Assembly (NCBI RefSeq): GCF_030291075.1
Contig: NZ_CP127407.1
Coordinates: 2,850,001-2,914,000 of the forward strand
Direction: 5' to 3'
From: Stenotrophomonas sp. 57
Lineage (GTDB): Bacteria; Pseudomonadota; Gammaproteobacteria; Xanthomonadales; Xanthomonadaceae
Length of the DNA: 64,000 nt
Shown: one piece after another, positions 50,978-60,123 of the stretch
Position numbering within the stretch: position 1 is the stretch's first letter
Layout of the letters: the number at the start of each line of letters is the position of its first letter
The notes under the pieces: generated by a model
Seen by the model: only the letters and a program-made list of their open reading frames with translations
The model's database searches: none
Told to the model about the DNA's origin: nothing
Program-made: the position numbers and the translations under genes

Positions 50978-53900
50978 TTAGAAGCGGAAGCCCACTTCGG
51001 CCTTGACCTGACGCGGCGTACCGATGATGTCGCCGGTCTCGTTGTAGCTGGCCTGCAGCTTGCCGTTGGTCTTGACGTAGTTGTAGGTGGAGAAGTTGTC
51101 GAAGTTGAACACGTTGATGATGTCGATACGCGCGTACAGCTCGGTATCGCCCGCCAGCTTGAACGTCTTCGTCGCCTGCAGGTCGACCGAACGGTAGCCG
51201 AAGATCTTGCCACCCACCAGGAACTTGCCGGTGGCGTTGGGCACGGCCGCCTGCGGGGTCGGCAGGGTGTAGCCGCTGGCCTGCATCACCGGGTACCAGT
51301 CGTTGACGGCAGTCGGGGTGGCCAGGGTGATCTTGCCGCCGAAGGTGATGCCCCAGAAGCCCGCGTACGAACCGGTCATCACCAGACGGTGACGCGGCGC
51401 GCCGTTGGAACGGATGGTCGGGTAGTCACCGATCAGGCCGCGGTCAAACGCGTACTTCTCGTTGATGTCGCGGTTGTGGCGTGCGGTCGTCCAGGTGTAG
51501 GCGATCGAGGTGCCCCAGCCGCTTTCCTTGGTGAACGGCTTCTGCGCCGACAGCAGGACCTGGGTGGCACGGGTCTTGATGCCCTGCTGGCCGATGATCA
51601 GGCTGCCGAAGCCCGGCACGTTGCAGCTCCAGGCCTGGCTCAGGCCCGGGGAGGTGCCACCGCACAGGCGCGGATCATCGAAGAACTGGCCGGTCGGATA
51701 GCGGTTGCCCAGGGTGAAGGCGAAGCCATCGTAGCTCAGGGTACGGGTAATGGTAGCGTCGGTCAGCCAGTCGCCGATCTGGTTGCTCATGCCCAGGCTG
51801 AACTGGTCCGAATACGGCGCCTTCAGCTTGTTGTTCAGCAGGTCCACTTCCAGCCCGGCATTGCTGGTCGCGCCGACCAGTGCCTGCAGGTTGCCGATGC
51901 CATTGAGCAGGTTCGGGTTCCAGTCATAGCAGGCGGCCTGGCCGTTGATGCAGGCGCCGGTGGCCGGGTTGCGGAAGTAGATGGTCGGCTGCGGCAGGGC
52001 CAGCTTGGTGGTTTCCAGCTGCAGGTTGTCGAACAGGTCGCGGTCGTAGGAACGGCCGGCACCACCGTGGATCACGTGCTGCTCGTCGGCGTTGATGTCA
52101 TACGAGAAGCCCAGGCGCGGCTGCCAGGCGTCCTTGAACGCCTTGCGGTTGTGACCGTTGCTGATGTAGTCGCTGATGTCCAGGCCACCCAGTGCCAGCG
52201 AATCGGCATAGGTCTGGCCGGCGGGCGCGCGCGGGTCCTGCGAATAGATGGCGTCGACCACCTGCTGCGGGGTCACGAAGTTCAGGTAGGACGGGGTCTT
52301 TTCGTAGTCCCAGCGCAGGCCGAGGTTGATCTGCAGGTGATCGTTGACCTGCCAGTCGTCCTGGATGAAGACGCCGTACTGCTTGGACTTCGAACGCACT
52401 TCGCCGGACACGCCCGACACGCCGGTCACCGGCTTGACGAACTGCGCCTTGTACGGAATGGAGTCCGGGAAGTCCGGATCGCCCAGGGAGTAGGTGAAGG
52501 TCGGGTTGATCTGCGCCGCATCGGAGGCGTACAGATCGATCGCCTTGTACTTCACGCCCATCTTGATGGTGTGGTCACCGGCCCACTGGATGCCATCCAG
52601 GGTCAGGTTGTCTTCGATCGACCAGCCCTTCTGGCCCTTCACCTGCGAATCCAGCGCCGAGGCGCCACCGATCTTCACGATGGTGCGGTCTTCGGGGCCG
52701 TCCGGTGCGGTGTAGGTGATGCCGTTGGCCAGCGTCAGCGGAGTCGGGTTGTTGAACGAGTCTTCGTGGGTGACCATCAACTCGTTGTAGTAGCGCTCAC
52801 CGCTGTGGTTCCAGCGCAGGGCGTAACGACGGTCGGTGTTGACCACTTCACGGCCGGCTTCCGGCGAGGTCTGGCCACTGAACTGCGACTGGGTTTCGTC
52901 GCGGTCCTGGAAGGTCAGCTCGATGCGATCGTTGTCGGTCGGCTCGAAGTCGATCTTGCCGAAGATCAGGTCCTGCTGGAACGGCTGGCTGGCCGGGCCG
53001 AGGCCGGCGGCGCCGGCCGGCGGCAGCAGGCCGGCAGCGCCGGTGACCGCGCCGTCCGGCGCGATGGTGACCGGCAGGTCGAAGCGCTTGGCTTCGTAGG
53101 TCACGAAGAAGTGGGCCTTGTCCTGGATGATCGGGCCGCCCAGCGCGAAGCCGTATTCTTTCTCGGCCGATTCCTCCTTGCCCTTGTTCGGCTGGCGCTC
53201 GGCCGGGGTCATCGCACGCATGCTGTCGTTGGTATAACGGTAGAAGGCTTCACCCTTGAACTCGTTGGTACCGGACTTGGTCGCGGCGGTGACGGCAGCA
53301 CTGGACACCTGGCCGTACTCGGCCTTGTAGTTGCCGCTGATGACCTTGTATTCACCAATGGCCAGCTGCGGGAACGGATTGCCGGCGCTGCCGGACTGGC
53401 CGGCCACGCCGCCGCCCTTCACGTAGCTCTTCTGGCCCACGCCGTCGATGTAGACGTTGGTGCCGTCGGAGTTGGTGGCGCCGCCCCGCAGGGAGGTGTT
53501 GCCCTTGGCGTCGCGGGTGAAGATCAGGCCCGGCACCGCGTCGGCGAACTCCAGGAAGTTGCGCGACACCTGCGGGGTGGTCTGGATCTGCTGCAGGCTG
53601 ACGGTCTTGCCGACTTCCGAGGTGCGCACCTCCTGCAGCAGGGTCGGCGCGACGACGTTGACGGTGTCCAGGTTGGTCGCTGCGGTCGAACCCGGGGTGC
53701 TGCTGGCTGCGCCGGCGAAGTTCAGGGTCGCGGTCGAGGCCACGGTGACGGTGACCTTCTGGGTCTGGCCGTTGGCGACCACGTCGTAGGTGCCCGGGTC
53801 CAGGCCCATCAGCGAGTAGCTGCCGTCGGCGCGCACGGTACCGCGACGGACGGTGCCGGTGGCAACGTTGGTGGCAGTCACTTCGGCGCCGGCCTGGGCG

Positions 53901-54034
53901 CCGGTAACCTGGCCGCGCAGGCTGGCGTTGGCCGACTGCGCCATGACGTTCGGAGCAGCGGCCAGCATCAGGCAGCTGACCAGTGCGGTGCTCAGCAGCC
54001 GGCGCGCCGGCGTGCGGAAGGTGGTATGCATCAT
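50978..54034 (-). CDS. TonB-dependent receptor, Oar-like with N-terminal carboxypeptidase-regulatory domain
   Basis: 1018 residues. Signal peptide to about 33 (AAAPNVMAQS). A beta-sandwich regulatory domain (about 35-110; ASLRGQVTGAQAGAEVTATN, GSYSLMGLDPGTYDV) precedes the plug (about 125-240; VSRNFLEFADAVPG, NVYIDGVGQ). The barrel ends VKAEVGFRF with terminal Phe. It imports a large ligand across the outer membrane, presumably the glycan handled by the downstream genes. GGAG lies before the double ATG; I use the first (54034). It follows the LacI gene after 76 bp. Confidence 0.9.
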   Translation of the reverse strand: MMHTTFRTPARRLLSTALVSCLMLAAAPNVMAQSANASLRGQVTGAQAGAEVTATNVATGTVRRGTVRADGSYSLMGLDPGTYDVVANGQTQKVTVTVASTATLNFAGAASSTPGSTAATNLDTVNVVAPTLLQEVRTSEVGKTVSLQQIQTTPQVSRNFLEFADAVPGLIFTRDAKGNTSLRGGATNSDGTNVYIDGVGQKSYVKGGGVAGQSGSAGNPFPQLAIGEYKVISGNYKAEYGQVSSAAVTAATKSGTNEFKGEAFYRYTNDSMRAMTPAERQPNKGKEESAEKEYGFALGGPIIQDKAHFFVTYEAKRFDLPVTIAPDGAVTGAAGLLPPAGAAGLGPASQPFQQDLIFGKIDFEPTDNDRIELTFQDRDETQSQFSGQTSPEAGREVVNTDRRYALRWNHSGERYYNELMVTHEDSFNNPTPLTLANGITYTAPDGPEDRTIVKIGGASALDSQVKGQKGWSIEDNLTLDGIQWAGDHTIKMGVKYKAIDLYASDAAQINPTFTYSLGDPDFPDSIPYKAQFVKPVTGVSGVSGEVRSKSKQYGVFIQDDWQVNDHLQINLGLRWDYEKTPSYLNFVTPQQVVDAIYSQDPRAPAGQTYADSLALGGLDISDYISNGHNRKAFKDAWQPRLGFSYDINADEQHVIHGGAGRSYDRDLFDNLQLETTKLALPQPTIYFRNPATGACINGQAACYDWNPNLLNGIGNLQALVGATSNAGLEVDLLNNKLKAPYSDQFSLGMSNQIGDWLTDATITRTLSYDGFAFTLGNRYPTGQFFDDPRLCGGTSPGLSQAWSCNVPGFGSLIIGQQGIKTRATQVLLSAQKPFTKESGWGTSIAYTWTTARHNRDINEKYAFDRGLIGDYPTIRSNGAPRHRLVMTGSYAGFWGITFGGKITLATPTAVNDWYPVMQASGYTLPTPQAAVPNATGKFLVGGKIFGYRSVDLQATKTFKLAGDTELYARIDIINVFNFDNFSTYNYVKTNGKLQASYNETGDIIGTPRQVKAEVGFRF

Positions 54035-54110
54035 CAACTCAATCTCCGGGTGGCGGTGACCGCTCGCGCGGTCCCTGCGATCAATCAAAAAAGAAGGAAC
54101 GCCTCTGGCT

Positions 54111-55133
54111 TCAACGGCCCGATGGCGGAGTGGTGGAATCGCGAACTATCAAGCGTGGAACCAGGGTCTGCTTGTCCCCTGTCCCATCCGTGGAGGTGCC
54201 GTCCATCAACTGCATCAAACGCGTCATGGCCCGATCGCCCAGCTCGGCGATGCTGACCTGCATGGTGGTCAGCGACGGGTGGACGAAACGCGCCAGTGGA
54301 ATGTCATCGAAACCGGCCAGAGCGACATCGGTCGGCACATGGACCCCAGCCTGCGTGAAGGCATACAGGCAACCCAGGGCCATCATGTCGTTGGCGGCGA
54401 ACACGGCATCAGGCAGCGCTCCGGCTGCCAGCAACTCCTGACCGGCGCGATGGCCGGAAGCTTCGTCGAAATCACCGGGCAGCTCGATGCCTTCGGCGTC
54501 ACGGCCGAATGCGGCCAGCGCGTCACGGAAGCCGCGCAGGCGCTCGCGCGCGTCGAAGTTGAGGTCCGGGCCAGAAATGAAAGCGATACGGCGGTGACCG
54601 GCATCGAGCAGGTGGCGGGTCATCGCCATCGCGCCGGCGTGGTCGTCGATGCTCAGCACCGGGTGGTCCTGCCCCGGCAGATAAGTGTTGATCAACACCG
54701 TCGGCAGCGACTGCGGCAGGTTGTCGGTCAGGAAGCCGGGACTCTCGGCATAGGGCGAGAGCACCAGCAGGCCATCAACGCGGCCGCGCATGGCGCGCAG
54801 GGCGGCGCCCTGCTGTTCCTGGTCACCGTGGTAGCTGGACACCAGCAGGTGCTGGCGGCGGTTGCGGGCGACGTTGTCGATGCCGCGCATCAGCTCGGAG
54901 AAGAATTCGCCATACAGGTCGGGCAGCACCACGCCCACCGTATTGGTGCGGCGACTGCTCAGGCTGCGGGCGGCGGCGTGCGGGGTGTAACGCAGCCGTG
55001 CGGCCACCTCCAGCACAAGCTGGCGGACCGGTTCGGCGACATTTTCATGCCCGTTGAGCGCGCGGGAAACCGTGGCCACGGAGACCCGGGCTTCGCGTGC
55101 GACATCCTTGATTGTGATAGCTGCCTTGTTCAC
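54111..55133 (-). CDS. LacI family transcriptional regulator
   Basis: 340 residues. The HTH TIKDVAREARVSVATVSRAL and hinge helix AAARSLSSRRTNTVGVV precede a periplasmic-binding-protein-like effector domain (DGLLVLSPYAESPGF, AFISGPDLNFDARERLRGF, FAANDMMALGCLYAF, LAGFDDIPLARFVHPSLTT). GTG at 55133 is chosen because GGAGGGCGGCTTC precedes it. It likely represses its own promoter (operator at 55178-55191) and the import operon (50781-50794); the sugar ligand is unknown. Confidence 0.93.
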   Translation of the reverse strand: MNKAAITIKDVAREARVSVATVSRALNGHENVAEPVRQLVLEVAARLRYTPHAAARSLSSRRTNTVGVVLPDLYGEFFSELMRGIDNVARNRRQHLLVSSYHGDQEQQGAALRAMRGRVDGLLVLSPYAESPGFLTDNLPQSLPTVLINTYLPGQDHPVLSIDDHAGAMAMTRHLLDAGHRRIAFISGPDLNFDARERLRGFRDALAAFGRDAEGIELPGDFDEASGHRAGQELLAAGALPDAVFAANDMMALGCLYAFTQAGVHVPTDVALAGFDDIPLARFVHPSLTTMQVSIAELGDRAMTRLMQLMDGTSTDGTGDKQTLVPRLIVRDSTTPPSGR

Positions 55134-55175
55134 GAAGCCGCCCTCCACGGCTTGGACCTACCAGCATTGGCGCGG

Positions 55176-55205
55176 AATGTAAGCGTTTCCATCTGGGCTT
55201 GTAAA
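55176..55205 (-). promoter_or_regulatory. lacI promoter with embedded cre-like operator
   Basis: On the minus strand, -35 TTTACA (55205-55200) and -10 TACATT (55181-55176) are 18 nt apart. The palindrome TGTAAGCGTTTCCA (55178-55191) overlaps the -10 and spacer and fits TGWAANCGNTNWCA with one mismatch. This is a typical repression layout. Confidence 0.68.
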
Positions 55206-55296
55206 CAGTCCGTTAGGCGAATGTCCTGAAATGGACATGGAAATCTGTCCTCAGCGAGCCCCTTGGAGACCCGCCAGGACAGTGTGGGACAAGGGC

Positions 55297-55572
55297 TCAA
55301 CCCTGTTCTGACGGGGTCTGCGCGCGGATGGACAACGCGTGGATATCGGTTTCCATCATCGAGCCGAGCGCGGCGTAGACCGCGCGATGCCGGGCCAGCG
55401 GCCCCAGTCCGGCGAAGTGCTCACTGACCACGTGCACGTTGAAATGGCCGCGGCCGTCGCGCGCACCGGCATGGCCGGCGTGACGATGGCTGTCGTCCTC
55501 GATCTCGAGCAGGCTCGGGGCCAGCGCCTGCTGCAGCGCGTCACGCATGCGCACGAGCCGCTCGGCATTCAC
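55297..55572 (-). CDS. bolA: BolA family protein
   Basis: 91 residues. The class II KH-like BolA fold has [20 protein letters not shown], with conserved His residues used for Fe-S sharing with monothiol glutaredoxin, then [27 protein letters not shown]. It links iron status and morphology or stress. Start overlaps the YciI gene by ATGA. Confidence 0.93.
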   Translation of the reverse strand: MNAERLVRMRDALQQALAPSLLEIEDDSHRHAGHAGARDGRGHFNVHVVSEHFAGLGPLARHRAVYAALGSMMETDIHALSIRAQTPSEQG

Positions 55573-55868
55573 GGCAGAACCTTGCGGAACGGGCGCACCT
55601 GCACCTGGGTGTAGACGCCCGCAGCCACGTAGGGATCAGCATCGGCCCAGGCCTGGGCCTGCACGAGCGATTCGAACTGCGCGATCACCACCGAACCACT
55701 GAAGCCGGCCGGGCCCGGGTCCTCACTGTCCACCGCCGGGCATGGGCCGGCCAGCAGCAGGCGTCCCTCGTCCCGCAGGGCGTGCAGCCGCGCCAGGTGT
55801 TCCGGACGCGCCTGCAGCCGCTGCGCCAGCACATCCTGGCCGTCATAGCCCTCAATCACATACCACAC
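55569..55868 (-). CDS. YciI family protein
   Basis: 99 residues, GTG start with GAGGAAATGCC upstream. [11 protein letters not shown].., [24 protein letters not shown], and [23 protein letters not shown] fit the YciI fold with its conserved His and Asp. Function is poorly known; these small proteins are often found next to BolA-type or septation genes. Confidence 0.9.
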   Translation of the reverse strand: MWYVIEGYDGQDVLAQRLQARPEHLARLHALRDEGRLLLAGPCPAVDSEDPGPAGFSGSVVIAQFESLVQAQAWADADPYVAAGVYTQVQVRPFRKVLP

Positions 55869-56242
55869 GGCATTTCCTCGCTTGCGTTGTCGGGTGCGCA
55901 GATTCTAGCCAATGCGGCCCCCGCCCCGGTCCGGCTGGACACTGGCGCGACAAAGGCTTACCCTAGACTCCATTGCACGTGGCTTGATGCAGCAGCCCGT
56001 CGGTTTTTGCGGCCAACGCAGCCCCCGACGACCGTCCCGCTGCTTCGAACCGGACCACCTGGCCGGGCCACGTAGACGACCTCCCCGTAGTTCCGTCGCT
56101 GCCGTTTCCTACGGCGCGTCCTGCTGTTTTACCTGTGTGGAATCGCGCCGATCCCGGCGTGTCTGGTGCCCTGGGGCTCTGTGGCGTTGGCCCGGCGAAC
56201 CCGGTGCCGCGACTGGTCCGTTGCAATCCTGATGTCCATTAG
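55869..56242. other. 374-bp region between divergent yciI and scpA
   Basis: No convincing gene. GC content and short open frames look random. It must hold the promoters for yciI-bolA and for scpA. I see no SMAG or strong hairpin. Confidence 0.5.
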
Positions 56243-57148
56243 ATGACTTCCGAACTCGCGCTCGACGCGAACCCGCCAACCCGGCCGCCCGCACCCCAGC
56301 AGCAGGAAATGCCGCTGGCCGTGGTGCATGGGCAACCGGTCCTGCAGATTCCGCAGGACCTGTACATCCCGCCGGACGCGCTGGAAGTCATCCTGGATGC
56401 CTTCGAAGGCCCGCTGGACCTGCTGCTGTACCTGATCCGCCGCCAGAACCTGGACGTGCTGGACATCCCCGTGGCCGAGATCACCCGGCAGTACGTGGAA
56501 TACATCACCGTGATGCGCGAGCTGCGCTTCGAGCTGGCCGCCGAGTACCTGGTGATGGCCGCGATCCTCGCCGAGGTGAAGTCGCGCATGCTGCTGCCGC
56601 GACCGGTCAGCGAGGACGGCGATGAGGCCGACCCACGCGCCGAGCTGGTGCGCCGGCTGCAGGAGTACGAACGTTTCAAGCAGGCGGCCGAGGACATCGA
56701 CGCCCTGCCCCGCCAGGACCGCGACACCAGCGTGGCCCATGCCTTCATGCCCGAACGCACCACGGTGAAGCTGCCGCCGCCGGTGGACCTGAAGGAGATG
56801 CTGCTGGCGCTGCACGACGTGCTCAAGCGCGCCGAGCTGTTCAGCGGCCACGCCATCAAGCGCGAGGCGCTGAGCGTGCGGCAACGCATGGGAGAAGTGC
56901 TGGGCCGGCTTGAAGATGGCAAGTTCTACCGTTTTGAAGGGCTGTTCACCGCAGAAGAAGGCAAGCTGGGCGTGCTGGTCACGTTCCTGGCGGTGCTGGA
57001 ACTGGCCAAGGAACAGCTGCTGGACATCGTCCAGGAAGAACCGCTGGCGCCGATCTACGTGAAGTCCCTGGCCGCCGGCAACACCAATGCCCCGCTGCAG
57101 TTCAGCAGCGAGTTCGACGACAACGACGCCGCCAACGAGAACGAGTGA
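56243..57148 (+). CDS. scpA: segregation and condensation protein A
   Basis: 301 residues. The kleisin fold has LEVILDAFEGPLDLLLYLIRRQNLDVLDIPVAEITRQY (about 47-85) and a C-terminal winged helix (FLAVLELAKEQLLDIVQEEPLAPIYVK). With ScpB it bridges SMC heads for chromosome segregation. The acidic tail is Asp/Asn-rich. Followed after 13 bp by scpB. Confidence 0.94.
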   Translation: MTSELALDANPPTRPPAPQQQEMPLAVVHGQPVLQIPQDLYIPPDALEVILDAFEGPLDLLLYLIRRQNLDVLDIPVAEITRQYVEYITVMRELRFELAAEYLVMAAILAEVKSRMLLPRPVSEDGDEADPRAELVRRLQEYERFKQAAEDIDALPRQDRDTSVAHAFMPERTTVKLPPPVDLKEMLLALHDVLKRAELFSGHAIKREALSVRQRMGEVLGRLEDGKFYRFEGLFTAEEGKLGVLVTFLAVLELAKEQLLDIVQEEPLAPIYVKSLAAGNTNAPLQFSSEFDDNDAANENE

Positions 57149-57161
57149 GCGCTGACTGCCG

Positions 57162-58037
57162 ATGGACCAAACGCTGATCAACCGCATTGTCGAGGGTGCC
57201 CTGCTGGCCTCCAGCCAGCCGCTCACCCTGGCCCAGCTGAAAGACCTGTTCCCTGAAGAGGAGCCGGCACCGCCGGGCAGCATCGAACGTGCGCTTGAGC
57301 GCCTGCGCGACGCCTGCGAAGGCCGTGGCGTGGAACTGGTCGAGGTCGCCTCCGGCTTCCGCTACCAGGTCACCGGCGAAGTGCATGGCTGGATCAGCCG
57401 GCTGTGGACCGAACGCAAGACCCGCTATACCCGTGCCACCCTGGAAACCCTTGCGCTGATTGCCTACCGGCAGCCGATCACCCGCGGCGAGATCGAACAG
57501 GTGCGCGGCGTGGCGGTCAGCAGCAACATCATCCAGGCACTGGAAGAGCGCGAATGGATCCGCGTGGTCGGCCACCGCGACGTGCCCGGCAAGCCGGCGC
57601 TGTTCGGCACCACCAAGGGCTTCCTGGACTACTTCGGCCTGAAGCGCCTGGACGAACTGCCGCCGCTCTCGGAACTGAAGGACCTGGGCGAGCTGGAACC
57701 GCAGCTGGCCCTGGACCGTGACGCACCGGCCGCCGCCAGTGCCGACGGCCCGGACATTTCGGCGGGCGCCGATGGCGCTGCCGCGAACGATGACGCCGGC
57801 CTGGCCGGCAGCGACACCCCCGATTCCGCCGACGCAGCTGCTGCGCCGGCTTCCGATGAGCAAGCACCTTCGCCCCTTGATGATGGGCACCCCGATTCCG
57901 CGCCGGGCGAGCGCGCGGTGACCCTGAACGAACGCGAAGACAACGCCGTCGCGACGACGACCGTGGCTGTTGACCAAGCCGATTCCGAACCAGAGGCCGA
58001 CCTCGAAACCGTCGGCCGGAGCAAAACTGATGAGTGA
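57162..58037 (+). CDS. scpB: segregation and condensation protein B
   Basis: 291 residues. Two winged helices (LINRIVEGALLASSQPLTLAQ; TRATLETLALIAYRQPITRGEIEQVRGV) are followed by a long acidic Ala/Asp-rich disordered tail from about 190 onward, longer than in most ScpB. Its end overlaps the rluB start by 8 bp. Confidence 0.94.
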   Translation: MDQTLINRIVEGALLASSQPLTLAQLKDLFPEEEPAPPGSIERALERLRDACEGRGVELVEVASGFRYQVTGEVHGWISRLWTERKTRYTRATLETLALIAYRQPITRGEIEQVRGVAVSSNIIQALEEREWIRVVGHRDVPGKPALFGTTKGFLDYFGLKRLDELPPLSELKDLGELEPQLALDRDAPAAASADGPDISAGADGAAANDDAGLAGSDTPDSADAAAAPASDEQAPSPLDDGHPDSAPGERAVTLNEREDNAVATTTVAVDQADSEPEADLETVGRSKTDE

Positions 58038-59667
58038 CACCCCCCGTAACAAGCTCTCGCTCAAGCGCGAAGCCACCTCCGAACAGTTCAAGCTGGAAGA
58101 GCGCCTGCACAAGGTGCTGGCCCAGGCCGGCCTGGGTTCGCGCCGCGCGCTGGAACAGCGCATCGCCGAAGGCCTGGTCAAGGTCAACGGTGAAGTCGCG
58201 CAGACCGGCATGTCGGTCAAGAGCGGCGACAGGATCGAGCTGGATGGCCGTGGCTTCGTCGCCACCGCCCTGGCCGAACCGTCGCGCGTGCTGGTCTACA
58301 ACAAGCCGGAAGGCGAAGTGACCACCCGCGAAGACCCCGAAGGCCGCCCGACCGTGTTCGAATCCCTGCCGCCGCTGAAGGGCGCGCGCTGGATCGCCAT
58401 CGGCCGCCTGGACATCAACACCACCGGCCTGCTGCTGGCCACCACCGACGGTGAACTGGCCAACGCCATGATGCACCCGTCGTTCGAGGTCGAGCGCGAG
58501 TACGTGGTGCGCGTGCGCGCCCCGGAAGGCGAGGAGAAGGTCTCCGACGCCATCGTCGACCGCCTCGCCCGCGGCGTGGCGCTGGAAGACGGCCCGGCCA
58601 AGTTCGACGAGATCGAACGCATCGGCGGTACCGATTCGCACGACTGGTTCCGCGTCGTGGTGAAGGAAGGCCGCAACCGCGAAGTGCGCCGCCTGTGGGA
58701 ATCGCAGGGCTGCCAGGTCAGCCGCCTGAAGCGCACCCGCTACGGCAAGGTGAGCCTGCCGCGCGAACTGGCCCGTGGCCATTCGGTGGAACTGGGCACC
58801 ACCCAGGTGGAAGCCCTGCGTGCGCAGCTGAAGCTGGAAGAAGGCGCGCCGTCGGCGCTGACCCTGCAGCCGGTGATCGGCCAGCGCCGCGCCGCCAAGA
58901 CCACCGTGCGCGTGCGCGAAGGTGGCCGCGGCAATGCCTACGTCAATGGCCACAACACGGCCGATGAAGGTCGCGAGCTGCGCCGTTTCGACAACGTCCG
59001 CGAAGACCGCGGCCGTGGTCGCGGCGGCAAGGGTGGTGGCTTCAAGGGCGGCCTGACCGTCAGCGGTGAAGCGGCGGCCAAGCAGTCGCAGAAGCCGTTC
59101 AAGCAGCGCGCGCCGAAGAACGACCGCTCGCTGCCGGAAGGCAACCCGGCCGCGTTCCGTACCTGGTACGTGCCGGACGGCGTGAGCACCGGCCCGAGCG
59201 GCCACCGCAACGCCGGTCCGGGCGCACGTGGGCCGGGTGCCCGGGGTCCGGGTGCGGGCGGCCAGGGCCGTCCGTATGGCAAGCCGAAGGGCCCGGGCAC
59301 TGGCGCCGGTGGCGGCCAGGGTCGCGGCGGCTTCGGCGGTGAAGGCCGTGGCGGTGCAGGCGGCCAGGGCCGTCCGGCCGGTGCCGGCAACCGCTCGCAG
59401 GGCCAGGGCAACAAGCACCCGTACGGCCATCCGGGCAACGCCCCGAGCTTCCCGTCCGACCACGCCACGCCGGGCTTCAACCCCTATGGCAGCCCGAAGC
59501 CGGCACACGGCGCCCGTCCGGGCGGTCGCGGTCCGGGCGGTGGCAACAACCGTGGCCCTGGCGGCAATCGCGGCCCCGGCGGTCCGGGTGGCAACCGTGG
59601 CCCGGGTGGCCCCGGCGGCAACCGCGGTCCGGGCGGCCCGCGCCGCAGCGGTCCGCGCGGCGGCTGA
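58030..59667 (+). CDS. rluB: 23S rRNA pseudouridine(2605) synthase with RGG/GPGG-rich tail
   Basis: 545 residues. S4 domain (ERLHKVLAQAGLGSRRALEQ), catalytic domain with GRLDINTTGLLLAT, Asp128 nucleophile, and GRNREVRRLWESQG. After about 280 residues a low-complexity tail begins, rich in RGG, GPGG and GGQGR repeats, probably an RNA-binding or phase-separating extension. It modifies U2605 of 23S rRNA. Overlaps scpB. Confidence 0.93.
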   Translation: MSDTPRNKLSLKREATSEQFKLEERLHKVLAQAGLGSRRALEQRIAEGLVKVNGEVAQTGMSVKSGDRIELDGRGFVATALAEPSRVLVYNKPEGEVTTREDPEGRPTVFESLPPLKGARWIAIGRLDINTTGLLLATTDGELANAMMHPSFEVEREYVVRVRAPEGEEKVSDAIVDRLARGVALEDGPAKFDEIERIGGTDSHDWFRVVVKEGRNREVRRLWESQGCQVSRLKRTRYGKVSLPRELARGHSVELGTTQVEALRAQLKLEEGAPSALTLQPVIGQRRAAKTTVRVREGGRGNAYVNGHNTADEGRELRRFDNVREDRGRGRGGKGGGFKGGLTVSGEAAAKQSQKPFKQRAPKNDRSLPEGNPAAFRTWYVPDGVSTGPSGHRNAGPGARGPGARGPGAGGQGRPYGKPKGPGTGAGGGQGRGGFGGEGRGGAGGQGRPAGAGNRSQGQGNKHPYGHPGNAPSFPSDHATPGFNPYGSPKPAHGARPGGRGPGGGNNRGPGGNRGPGGPGGNRGPGGPGGNRGPGGPRRSGPRGG

Positions 59668-59687
59668 TCGCTGGCACGCATGAAATG

Positions 59688-59715
59688 AAAAACCCCGGCG
59701 CAGGCCGGGGTTTTT
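59688..59715 (+). terminator. rluB terminator
   Basis: AAAAACCCCGGC-GCAG-GCCGGGGTTTTT. Confidence 0.95.
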
Positions 59716-59740
59716 CTTTGTCTGGTGCATCGATCCGCGG

Positions 59741-59762
59741 GTAGATCCACGCCACGCGTGGA
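59741..59762. repeat. SMAG stem-loop
   Basis: GTAGATCCACGCCACGCGTGGAT, with GTAG head and ATCCACGC/GCGTGGAT arms. Same arm family as the headless unit at 23330. Confidence 0.85.
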
Positions 59763-59877
59763 TGAAAAGCGTGCATTAGGAATTCTTTGAAAACGTGCTG
59801 TTTGTGCCATGTGTCGCCGCATGAAATCCAGCGACTTCCTATCGTGCTTACTCCATCCATGACACACAGGAACCACG

Positions 59878-60123
59878 ATGGCTTGGCACACGTCCAATTC
59901 CGTATTGCAACGGGTCGACGGCAGCAATACATGGTGGAACACCGTCTATGGGCCCGCCGACAAGGTCCAGGTTTCTGGCATCTATCGATGCCTGGGCTGC
60001 AAGCGTGAGGTCACCTGCAACAAGAATGATCCCTTCCCACCTCAGCCCAAGCACGTGCACAGCCTGGAGCAAGGGCCGATCCGCTGGAAGCTCAACGTGC
60101 GCACCAACACTGAAGGGGTCTGA
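59878..60123 (+). CDS. small CxxC zinc-ribbon-like protein
   Basis: 81 residues, MAWHTSNSVLQRVDGSNTWW.. with a CLGC motif, further Cys in VTCNKND, then FPPQPKHVHS, which looks like half of a zinc or metal site (CxxC plus Cys and His). It resembles short 'protein L'-type proteins of Pseudomonas and Xanthomonas (memory, tentative). AGGAACCACG precedes the ATG. The last two codons and the stop fall inside a GGGGTCTGACCCC palindrome, so the native C-terminus may have been replaced. Confidence 0.68.
   Translation: MAWHTSNSVLQRVDGSNTWWNTVYGPADKVQVSGIYRCLGCKREVTCNKNDPFPPQPKHVHSLEQGPIRWKLNVRTNTEGV

Noticed and set aside
50513..54256. A 1247-codon open frame on the plus strand opposite the TonB receptor
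   Set aside because: It is a mirror of the high-GC codon bias of the real gene. The product is His/Gln/Val-rich with no domain, no ribosome site and no signal peptide. The antisense TBDR has a full domain order.
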